Source of the DNA: Gammaproteobacteria bacterium
Lineage (GTDB): Bacteria > Pseudomonadota > Gammaproteobacteria > Pseudomonadales > UBA7434
Assembly: GCA_024280785.1 (NCBI GenBank)
Contig: JAJRPK010000453.1
Location: 1 to 8,367, forward strand
Direction: 5' to 3'
Length of the DNA stretch: 8,367 nucleotides
The position numbers and the translations under genes are program-made. The stretch's first letter is position 1. Every line of letters starts with the position of its first letter. The notes beneath the pieces are model-generated. The model saw nothing but the letters and a program-made list of their open reading frames with translations, had not been told where the DNA came from and searched no databases. Positions 1 through 5,480 of the stretch are shown here, in pieces.

Positions 1-397
1 GGTTTAGCGCCATCATTATAAAATCGGTTATAAAAATAAACAGCATGGTACCCTTAAGGACCTGCCAGACACCGCCTCCTTGTTTATTCTGAATAGCCAC
101 CGGCACGTTAAAAACGAATTGCGAACCATGGGCCACTGCAAATACGAACAACAAAATAGCCTTTTGCTCATCGCTGGGAAAAATATCCAGGTTAACCAGC
201 AATAGAATGTTGCATACAGCAAAAGCTAAATTAAACCCTCCAAGGAACCGCCCCGATTCAGCTAATATTTCAAATACAGGTGTATCTCTTTGCTCCCTCG
301 GCACTAAAAGTTTTGCAAATATTTTGTTGCGAATTGAGAATACGTTAAAACCCATGGCAAACCAAAGTGTATTTGATATCAGGGTGATTTCTAACAT
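1..397 (-). CDS. Small multi-pass membrane protein, unknown function (3' end beyond window)
   Basis: An open frame runs from an ATG at 397 leftward to the window edge without a stop, giving 132 visible residues starting MLEITLISNTLWFAMGF. A Shine-Dalgarno-like AGAAGAG (plus positions 405-411) lies 7 nt upstream of the ATG, which supports this start. The translation shows about four hydrophobic segments, near residues 3-20, 50-70, 80-102 and 115-132, separated by short charged loops such as KLLVPREQRD. It therefore looks like an inner-membrane protein of the small four-helix type. I do not recognise the family and assign no function. The C-terminus is missing because the gene leaves the window. 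Its ATG overlaps the stop of the restored frame of the GAF-like fragment upstream (A-TGT-TAG), so the two may once have been translationally coupled. Confidence 0.7.
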   Translation of the reverse strand, partial: MLEITLISNTLWFAMGFNVFSIRNKIFAKLLVPREQRDTPVFEILAESGRFLGGFNLAFAVCNILLLVNLDIFPSDEQKAILLFVFAVAHGSQFVFNVPVAIQNKQGGGVWQVLKGTMLFIFITDFIMMALN

Positions 398-944
398 GAA
401 GAATCTCTTCTATTCACAGTTTGAATAGTCTGCTTATTAGCAGCAAATAAAGCGACGGCGACAGCACCGATGACTTCCGAGCCCGAACTCGAACGCATGT
501 GCAAGGGATAAGCGACCGCGTAGGATGAATGCCCGCCTCTGACACTCGTTCTAGCTCGACAACCAAACCTTCGCCCCAGGCTATCACATTATCGACAATT
601 TCAAATAGGTCATCTTTGTCCGGCACCGTATCGGGCCAGACCGCTACAGGAGCAAAAGCTTTATTATCATCTGTTCTATATTCAGTCGAGTTGTCACTAC
701 GCTGCCGAAGCACAATCACTGAGGAATAACTACCACTAATAAACCCGCATTGCAGTTGTAACCAACCTAAAAAATATTCATCGCCGCTATAAGATGAGAG
801 CGCCTGCCACATTGAGTCGGCCATCGGCGAAACGGTGAAATCGCGATTTATATCTTGCTCGCTAGAGGTCATGGACCAGAACACTTCATTAAAGCTCTGC
901 AAAAAATCAGTAGAGGATTTGAGTGTCCTGTTTGTAATTTTCAT
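391..944 (-). pseudogene. GAF-like fragment resembling the N-terminus of HlyD-family adaptor proteins, frameshifted
   Basis: The minus-strand frame from ATG 944 encodes a fragment with the string FLGWLQLQCGFISGSY, then AFAPVAVWPD, then a helical segment ending GEGLVVELERVSEAG. This order (a 'LQC' helix, a 'FAPVAVWP' strand and a variable helix) matches the GAF-like N-terminal region of some HlyD-type periplasmic adaptor proteins; this is recognition from memory and was not searched. After about residue 140 the open frame becomes Arg/Ser-rich and ends at 414. The neighbouring frame carries the expected continuation, SSYAVAYPLHM then GSEVIGAVAVALFAANKQ, ending at TAG 391-393. A net one-base loss near 515-545 explains this. 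Even with the frame restored the product is only about 184 residues, lacking the hairpin and barrel domains of an adaptor. It is either a truncated remnant or a stand-alone GAF-like gene with a recent frameshift. No strong ribosome site is seen before 944; Met25 (position 872) is an alternative start. Confidence 0.5.
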
Positions 945-1041
945 TCATTTGTACTGCATGAGCGCCCTGTTTATACTCTTTCTTACTCTGTTTATAAGCA
1001 TTCTATTTATAGACACGCTGTTTATAGCCACCCTGTTTATA
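929..1041 (+). repeat. Short direct-repeat array (TGTTTATA core, 15-bp period) upstream of the oxygenase gene
   Basis: Copies of TGTTTATA begin at 968, 989, 1019 and 1034, with a one-mismatch copy TATTTATA at 1004, so the steps are 21, 15, 15 and 15 bp. Most copies are preceded by CnC or CCC, giving a unit close to CCCTGTTTATAGCCA. A further degenerate TGTTTGTA lies at 929. The array ends 62 bp before the oxygenase ATG. It may be a set of regulator-binding sites for the oxygenase-amidase transcript or a simple expanded microsatellite; the sequence alone does not decide. Confidence 0.75.
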
Positions 1042-1092
1042 ACAAAATAGAACCAGATACTAAAACGAATTTAGCACTACCCCTTTTTTGTC

Positions 1093-1106
1093 GGAGAATT
1101 CATATG
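1093..1106 (+). promoter_or_regulatory. Ribosome binding site fixing the oxygenase start
   Basis: GGAG at 1093-1096 lies 7 nt before ATG 1104. This sets the oxygenase start at 1104 instead of an in-frame ATG at 855, which would add 83 residues translated from the repeat array and from sequence antisense to the GAF-like fragment. Confidence 0.75.
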
Positions 1107-2156
1107 AATTCGCAGAAACAGAAACCCCACATTATCGTCGCCGAACCTGGGCCTGACCGGTATGCCAGAGGTTGGCATTGCCTTGGTTTAGCTAGCGAGT
1201 ATACCGATAAACCCAAAACTCTGGATTACTTTGGTACCCGATTGGTTGCCTATAGAGGCGAAGATGGCGAGGTTCATATTCTCGATGGCTACTGCCCACA
1301 CATGGGAGCAAATTTGAGTGATGGCTGCGTCGAGGGTAATGCAATTCGCTGCCCTTTTCATTTCTGGCGTTGGCAGCCCGACGGTATCTGTGACGATATC
1401 CCTTACGCCAAGCGTATTCCGCAAAAGGCAGTCATAAAACACTGGCCGACAATAGAAGAAAATAATTTGTTATTTATCTGGAATGATCCAGAGGGAAACG
1501 AACCGATTCCCGAGCAGCGTGTTCCCCACATAGCAGATTCGTTTTCTGATGATTGGTCGGGTTACCACATGATCAAAATGACGGTAAACTCCCACCCAAG
1601 AGAATTGATGGATAATATGGCGGACGTCGCACACTTTTCTTATGTACACTCTCGCGGGGCTGGCGGTGCTACGGAATTCAGTAACGAGGCCGAGGGCCAT
1701 TGTTACACGCAACGCATGCGTTCAGGTATGGGTAAAGGTATGGGCAATGTTAGCCGAGCGACCTACCATGGCCCCTCAATAATGGAAACGCATATGTGGG
1801 GTTGTAACTCGGAAGATCCTTCTATCAAAATTAACGAGCAGCGTTTGCTGGTGACTCATACACCCATTGACCAGAATAGTTTTGATCTTCGTTTTGGTGT
1901 GCTGATAAAAAAAGACCCGGCAATGACAGAGGGACTGTCCCGAATGTGGGTCGAATCACAAGCGCAAATGTCGCATGGGGCATTCAACCAAGACGTAGAG
2001 ATATGGAATCGCAAGGTGCAGGTTGATAACCCTATTCTTTGTGATGGCGATGGGCCGGTAAATATGTTGCGTAAATGGTTTCAAAACTTTTATCTCGACG
2101 TTGATCAATTGCCTGCCAATTACCACGAGAAACGTGTGCACGTTGTCGATTTATAA
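1104..2156 (+). CDS. kshA: KshA-like Rieske oxygenase (3-ketosteroid 9alpha-hydroxylase family)
   Basis: The 350-residue product is a Rieske non-heme iron oxygenase. Cys64-Pro-His66, 16 residues, then Cys83-X2-His86 bind the 2Fe-2S cluster; this C-X-H-X16-C-X2-H spacing is the one described for KshA. The mononuclear iron motif D170-X3-D174-X2-H177-X4-H182 follows, and Asp297 in FNQDVEIWNRK fits the third iron ligand. The stretches LDGYCPHMGANLSDG, CPFHFWRW and DNPILCDGDGP also resemble actinobacterial KshA. KshA with its reductase KshB adds a hydroxyl at C9 of 3-ketosteroids; after delta1-dehydrogenation by KstD, ring B opens. It acts in the cytoplasm and needs an electron-supplying reductase that is absent here. 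Length is slightly below the usual ~380. Start 1104 is chosen from the GGAG site and family length. The amidase follows after 34 bp on the same strand. The exact substrate could differ, since degraders often carry several KshA paralogues. Confidence 0.88.
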   Translation: MNSQKQKPHIIVAEPGPDRYARGWHCLGLASEYTDKPKTLDYFGTRLVAYRGEDGEVHILDGYCPHMGANLSDGCVEGNAIRCPFHFWRWQPDGICDDIPYAKRIPQKAVIKHWPTIEENNLLFIWNDPEGNEPIPEQRVPHIADSFSDDWSGYHMIKMTVNSHPRELMDNMADVAHFSYVHSRGAGGATEFSNEAEGHCYTQRMRSGMGKGMGNVSRATYHGPSIMETHMWGCNSEDPSIKINEQRLLVTHTPIDQNSFDLRFGVLIKKDPAMTEGLSRMWVESQAQMSHGAFNQDVEIWNRKVQVDNPILCDGDGPVNMLRKWFQNFYLDVDQLPANYHEKRVHVVDL

Positions 2157-2190
2157 ACACTGATGTTGTGCGTTAAAAATGGGGGTTTAG

Positions 2191-3606
2191 ATGTTTAAAG
2201 AATACAGTCAATACGACGGCTTAGGTCTTGCAGAACTTATCCGCAAAGGCGATATAAAAAGCACCGAAGTCATCGCCGAAATGCGTAGCCGCTGTGAGCG
2301 TTTGAACCCGGACCTTAATGCAGTGATTCAGTTCTTTGAGGATGAACTTAATTCCAGCCATACACAGAATGCCCCTTTTTCCGGGTTGCCCATGCTGATT
2401 AAAGATTTAAATCTCTATGTTAAAGGACAGATTACCACCAATGGTAGCCGTCTCATGAAAGGGATTGTCGCTGAACACGATAGCGCCTTAGTTAAGCGCT
2501 ATCGTGATGCCGGTATGGTTATTGCAGGGCAAACCAATTCACCGGAGTTTGGCCTGTCGCCCACTACGGAACCTACTCTGAATGGCCCTACACATAATCC
2601 GTGGAAACAAGGGGTTTCGCCGGGTGGCTCCAGCGGCGGTGCGGCGGCGGCGGTGGCCGCCGGTATTGTGCCTTTTGCTAATGCCAGTGACGGTGGCGGT
2701 TCCATTCGAATTCCTGCCTCAGCCTGTGGATTGTTTGGACTAAAACCAACACGCGGACGAATTTCATCGGCACCGTTTCTCGGTGAAGGCTGGAACGGCA
2801 TGTCTACCCATCATGCCATTACTCGTAGTGTTAGAGACAGCGCAGCATTATTAGATATTTCTCAGGGCTATGTTGCAGGCGATCCCTACTCGGCACCAGC
2901 TCTTGCCCGCTCATTTCTAGAAGAACAAGAACGGGAACCAGGACAACTAAGGATAGCTTTCAATACAGAGAACCCGTTGGGCTTGCCCGTTGACGAGGAT
3001 TGTGTGGCGGCGGTAAAACACGCAGCTTCACTTTGTGAGTCACTGGGTCACATCGTCGAAGAAGCTAGACCAGAATATGACCCTATAGAACTGTCGATGA
3101 CGATGTACGGGGTTATCGGCCCGCATGTTCTAGCAACTGTTCGTGAATTGGAGCTGAAGCTGGGGCGAAGTGCGAGAGATAATGAGTTGGAGGATTTAAC
3201 GCAATTGATGATCGCCACGGCCAGTGAACAAACAGCAGAAGACTATGTGAAAGCTCAGCGAGCTATGCATCGTCTGTCGCGCCAACTCGCTCCCTTTTGG
3301 CATAGTTACGATTTGTACCTGACACCGGTTCTTGGCCAGCCACCCCAAACTCACGGTAAGTTACTCTATCAATCCAGCGATAATTATGAAGAGTACGGCA
3401 TTCAAATGGCGACCTACAGCCCTTTTGCTGGCATGGCTAACATTACAGGCCAACCTTCTATGTCGGTCCCTCTTTTTTGGAACAAGGAACAGCTTCCGGT
3501 TGGCACCCTCTTTACCGGCGCTTACGGTGATGAAGCAACGCTGTTCCGCTTAGCTAAACAGTTAGAGAAAGCGCAGCCGTGGTTTGATAAAAGACCCAAA
3601 GTGTGA
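2191..3606 (+). CDS. Amidase signature family hydrolase
   Basis: The 471-residue protein has the full amidase-signature triad. Lys71 lies in GLPMLIKDLNLYVKG, the cis-Ser is Ser147 in SPGGSSGGAAAAVAAG (143-158), and the nucleophile is Ser171 in DGGGSIRIPAS (167-177), followed by CGLFGLKPTRGR. These enzymes hydrolyse amide (sometimes ester) bonds through a Ser-cisSer-Lys mechanism. Length is typical and there is no signal peptide, so it should be cytoplasmic. The central region is rich in Gly and Ala codons, as usual for this fold. It starts 34 bp after the oxygenase stop with a G-rich stretch (GGGGG near 2180) as a weak ribosome site, so the two are probably one transcript. The substrate cannot be read from sequence. 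A GatA role is unlikely because no gatB or gatC is adjacent. Its place beside a steroid oxygenase suggests a conjugated or amide-bearing substrate, which is only inference. Confidence 0.9.
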   Translation: MFKEYSQYDGLGLAELIRKGDIKSTEVIAEMRSRCERLNPDLNAVIQFFEDELNSSHTQNAPFSGLPMLIKDLNLYVKGQITTNGSRLMKGIVAEHDSALVKRYRDAGMVIAGQTNSPEFGLSPTTEPTLNGPTHNPWKQGVSPGGSSGGAAAAVAAGIVPFANASDGGGSIRIPASACGLFGLKPTRGRISSAPFLGEGWNGMSTHHAITRSVRDSAALLDISQGYVAGDPYSAPALARSFLEEQEREPGQLRIAFNTENPLGLPVDEDCVAAVKHAASLCESLGHIVEEARPEYDPIELSMTMYGVIGPHVLATVRELELKLGRSARDNELEDLTQLMIATASEQTAEDYVKAQRAMHRLSRQLAPFWHSYDLYLTPVLGQPPQTHGKLLYQSSDNYEEYGIQMATYSPFAGMANITGQPSMSVPLFWNKEQLPVGTLFTGAYGDEATLFRLAKQLEKAQPWFDKRPKV

Positions 3607-3786
3607 GCGTTTATATACCGACCTAAGCAAGACATCTATGGATGTTTCCCTGATATCAAACGATACCAGTCCTTAATCTCGATATCAATGAGATTGATGT
3701 TTATGCTCAAGACAGACAAGCCAAATCCGGGGGGAAATTGAATTCGAGTTATCCTTAAGGGCTAATGCCTTGGAGTCGGTTTTAGG
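3607..3786. other. Convergent intergenic region between amidase and methyltransferase
   Basis: These 180 bp separate two converging genes. They hold copy 1 of the dispersed repeat (3638-3679) and a weak inverted repeat, AATCTC/GAGATT with a 9-nt loop at 3674-3694, without a following T-run. No strong intrinsic terminator and no ORF is evident on either strand. Confidence 0.6.
3638..3679 (+). repeat. Dispersed ~40-bp repeat, copy 1
   Basis: The copy begins ATGGATG and ends with TCAAACGATACC, one variable base and GTCCTTAATCT. The last 24 bases match copy 3 (4646-4687) at 23 positions, and most differences in the first half are transitions. It lies between the amidase and methyltransferase stop codons. 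Copies 2 and 3 lie on the other side of the methyltransferase in the same orientation. Confidence 0.75.
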
Positions 3787-4428
3787 CTAGGCAGGACAAA
3801 ACTCAGGTAGCGTGCCGGTAAACATCTGGCAGGTTTTCATTCCTTCGCGCAGATCTACTATCTGGAAATCATCGACTCGAAAACCTCTGGACTCGAGATA
3901 CTGCCTGAGCTCAGCTCCATTCCACTCCCTTACGTGAGCGGTATTTTGCGGCGGCCCCATGTGCTCAAAACCGCGACGCAGGTCTCTTTCAGGAGTAGAA
4001 ATCACCACCCGGCTGTTGCTGTGCGAACTGTCCGCGATCAGCCGCAATAGTTTATCCGGGTCAATCAAATGCTCGATAACATCCGCCGAAATGATCAGGT
4101 CATAAGTCCCTTCAATTTTAAAATTCTCATCTTCCAGGTTTCCGGCAATCCAGTTACCAAAACTGTACATTTCCTGGCATTCTGGAATAGCGTGATCCGA
4201 ATCCACTCCGGTGATATTGGAAGTGTGTGGGAGAATCATCTCTTGCAATTTTGTCCCCACACCACAGCCAATGTCTAACACAGAATCCAGTTTGTGCTGA
4301 ACCAGCAGCGATGCAGCGTGCTTGTAAACCTCGAGCTGGTACACCATGGAATCTTCGACGGAATCGTTAAAAAAATAAGGTTGCGCGTTAATGGCGTAAC
4401 CATCTTTTAAAAAATAATTGTTATTCAT
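3787..4428 (-). CDS. Class I SAM-dependent methyltransferase
   Basis: The 213-residue protein has the Rossmann-type methyltransferase core. Motif I is VLDIGCGVG (50-58), the acidic residue after strand 2 is Asp76 in TGVDSD, the DLIISADVIEHL segment (110-121) is the strand-4 motif, and VVISTPERD (141-149) follows. It transfers a methyl group from S-adenosylmethionine to an unknown acceptor. The later strings MGPPQNTAHVREWNGAEL and RGFRVDDF are of the kind seen in methyltransferases near glycan or secondary-metabolite genes (known loosely, not searched). No signal peptide or membrane segment is seen. The start is the first ATG at 4428, preceded by very AT-rich sequence without a clear Shine-Dalgarno, so it is less certain. 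The gene points against the amidase and is bracketed by copies of the dispersed repeat. No steroid-specific feature is visible, so it may be an independent insertion. Confidence 0.88.
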   Translation of the reverse strand: MNNNYFLKDGYAINAQPYFFNDSVEDSMVYQLEVYKHAASLLVQHKLDSVLDIGCGVGTKLQEMILPHTSNITGVDSDHAIPECQEMYSFGNWIAGNLEDENFKIEGTYDLIISADVIEHLIDPDKLLRLIADSSHSNSRVVISTPERDLRRGFEHMGPPQNTAHVREWNGAELRQYLESRGFRVDDFQIVDLREGMKTCQMFTGTLPEFCPA

Positions 4429-4484
4429 AAAATATATTTTACTGTTTAATCAAGCCGTTGATATGAATCCCACCGAGGACGTAG

Positions 4485-4522
4485 ATGGACACTCTGTTAA
4501 TGCCTAGCGATACGAGCCGTTC
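4485..4522 (+). repeat. Dispersed ~40-bp repeat, copy 2 (diverged)
   Basis: ATGGAC, CTC, TTAATG and CGATAC occur in the same order and spacing as in copy 3 without gaps, with about a dozen substitutions between. It lies about 60 bp upstream of the methyltransferase start and 161 bp before copy 3. Confidence 0.55.
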
Positions 4523-4581
4523 ACCCAGAGCCGCCCCTGTTTTGCTAGAAACGGTAACGCAGACAACTATCCGACGTCAAT

Positions 4582-4603
4582 AAAGGAATGAGTGGATTCC
4601 TTT
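4582..4603. repeat. Perfect 8-bp inverted repeat (hairpin)
   Basis: AAAGGAAT and ATTCCTTT flank a 6-nt loop GAGTGG. No T-run follows on either strand, so it is not a standard intrinsic terminator. It lies between dispersed-repeat copies 2 and 3 and may be an operator or part of the repeat element. Confidence 0.55.
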
Positions 4604-4645
4604 CCGCGCCTTGATGAGATCCGCTGCTGACCGCCTAAAACATAT

Positions 4646-4687
4646 ATGGACGCTCCTTTAATGTCAAACGATACCTGTCCTTAATCT
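4646..4687 (+). repeat. Dispersed ~40-bp repeat, copy 3
   Basis: The copy begins ATGGACGCTCC and ends TCAAACGATACCTGTCC followed by TTAATCT. It is the best-preserved partner of copy 1 (23 of 24 bases in the second half) and aligns without gaps. Confidence 0.75.
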
Positions 4688-4790
4688 AATCTGATTTTAA
4701 GAATCTTACGTCATTGTTCTTTCAAAAGTTAAAAGTGAGTGTTCCCGCTGATTACCGTAAATCCTAACCTAAAACTCCTTTTCATTGCAT

Positions 4791-4809
4791 GAGCTTGGCC
4801 AAGCTCTAC
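4791..4809 (-). repeat. REP-like palindrome
   Basis: GAGCTTGGCCAAGCTC (4791-4806) is a perfect 16-bp palindrome. Read on the minus strand it is preceded by GT and A so that it begins GTAGAGCTTGG, a GTAG tetranucleotide running into a palindromic stem. That is the layout of REP sequences mobilised by RAYT (Y1-type) transposases. Only one copy is visible and no transposase gene is present, so the REP label is tentative. Confidence 0.4.
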
Positions 4810-4862
4810 ACTGAAAACTTTATCTTCGCACCCACGAAACAACTTACTACTGTTTTTACAGG

Positions 4863-5107
4863 TTAACCATTTATCTTTATTCCAAAATAGTTGGCAATCC
4901 AAACCAAGTATAAAAACGCAAAAAGCCCTAAAAGCGTTCGCCTTAAGAGCTCAAATTTTTTGCTTACAAAATCTTCTAGCGGCCCTATAAATTATCCCAA
5001 CTAACAAACCGCTTATTCTGCGCTTTAGCCACTACCAACTTCATTGCACTATTATCCAGCGCCGCATTCATTGTTGAGTACCTATCCAGGAGTTGAGCAT
5101 CCGCCAT
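4863..5107 (-). pseudogene. Small one-helix membrane ORF, apparently frameshifted
   Basis: On the minus strand ATG 5107 opens a 40-codon frame (MADAQLLDRYSTMNAALDNS...) ending at TAG 4985-4987. Directly at that stop the adjacent frame stays open (IGPLEDFVSKKFELLRRTLL...) and runs to TAA at 4863. It contains a clear hydrophobic helix, LLGLFAFLYLVWIANYFGI, preceded by basic residues KK and RR. A single missing base near 4990 would join them into a protein of about 81 residues with a soluble helical N-terminus and one C-terminal membrane anchor. The second half has no ATG, GTG or TTG of its own in a suitable place. I do not recognise the family, and no strong ribosome site precedes 5107. It could be a decaying gene, an assembly or sequencing error, or chance. 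Confidence 0.4.
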
Positions 5108-5146
5108 AAAAGCAGGCTAATATCAACGTCTCGCTGGATATAAAAA

Positions 5147-5183
5147 GGGGACAGACTTGTTATTGTAATTAGTCTTGTTATCG
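5147..5183. other. GGGGACAG motif with a repeated CTTGTTAT
   Basis: AAAAAGGGGACAGACTTG at 5143-5160 is followed by two CTTGTTAT copies (about 5157 and 5174). From memory, similar 'GTCTGTCCCC' strings accompany small transposase genes in gammaproteobacteria. No transposase is seen here, so this may be a remnant of a small mobile element. Confidence 0.3.
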
Positions 5184-5186
5184 TCA

Positions 5187-5480
5187 TTAACCCTGATATT
5201 GCGCCGTCGCATATCCAGCCATCACCTCTCCACAAACTGGAAAAATAACGTCTGTGTGCGCAGCATGGGTCGAGAAAACCAAAAAATCTTCTTTGTTTTT
5301 AAAATCTGCAACCACGGCCAGCCCTGCATTGCCTTCTAACAAGCCCAAATCCAAACCAATTACCAATGAATCAATTTCAGGGATATGCTGAGGCAAACTA
5401 TTAAATATTTCTTCTACGGCCTGTTTTTGTTCGTCTGTTGTGCCATCTTTAAAAGTTATAAGAGTAATATGCTTTATCAT
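5187..5480 (-). CDS. Dabb-domain (stress-responsive A/B barrel) protein
   Basis: The 97-residue protein matches the Dabb fold over its whole length. The first strand is IKHITLITFKDG (2-13), a helix follows around TDEQKQAVEEIFNSLP, then the strand SLVIGLDLG, the strand AGLAVVADFKNKEDF, and the signature-like FSTHAAHTDVIFPV (69-82) with His72 and His75. Dabb proteins form dimeric ferredoxin-like barrels; some are enzymes (for example cyclases) and many have unknown roles. Its ATG (5480) overlaps the TGA of the flavin monooxygenase in an ATGA, and AAGG lies about 8 nt upstream, so the two are almost certainly translationally coupled. That linkage suggests a partner or next-step role, such as handling the oxidised product, but no substrate can be read. 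Length is normal for the family. Confidence 0.85.
   Translation of the reverse strand: MIKHITLITFKDGTTDEQKQAVEEIFNSLPQHIPEIDSLVIGLDLGLLEGNAGLAVVADFKNKEDFLVFSTHAAHTDVIFPVCGEVMAGYATAQYQG

Larger units (their letters stand above)
4429..4862. other. Gene-poor, repeat-containing intergenic region
   Basis: No convincing ORF was found on either strand. The region holds dispersed-repeat copies 2 and 3, a perfect 8-bp hairpin and a 16-bp palindrome (listed separately). The methyltransferase promoter must lie near 4430-4500, but no clear -35/-10 pair could be picked by eye. Confidence 0.6.

Noticed and set aside
28..222. Minus-strand 64-codon ORF at the left edge
   Set aside because: It is in a different frame from the longer edge-truncated membrane protein (1-397), which has a good ribosome site and coherent membrane segments.
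929..1041. CRISPR-like reading of the TGTTTATA array
   Set aside because: The repeat core is 8 bp and the spacers 7-13 bp, far too short for a CRISPR array, and no cas gene is present.
855..1103. In-frame 83-residue N-terminal extension of the oxygenase from ATG 855
   Set aside because: It is antisense to the GAF-like fragment, consists partly of the translated short repeat, exceeds KshA family length and has a poorer start context than ATG 1104 with its GGAG site.
2499..2801. Minus-strand 100-codon ORF inside the amidase
   Set aside because: It lies antisense to the conserved catalytic core of the amidase and its composition reflects the Gly/Ala-rich opposite strand.
3674..3694. Intrinsic terminator at AATCTC/GAGATT
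   Set aside because: The stem is only 6 bp with a 9-nt loop and no T-run follows.
3778..4641. GTTTTAGGC and GCCTAAAAC as terminal inverted repeats flanking the methyltransferase
   Set aside because: Identity stops at 9 bp with no extension on either side, and no target duplication is seen, so chance is likely.
3607..4700. Integron gene cassette with attC sites
   Set aside because: The repeats lack the conserved attC end boxes and the paired inner boxes, and no integrase is present.
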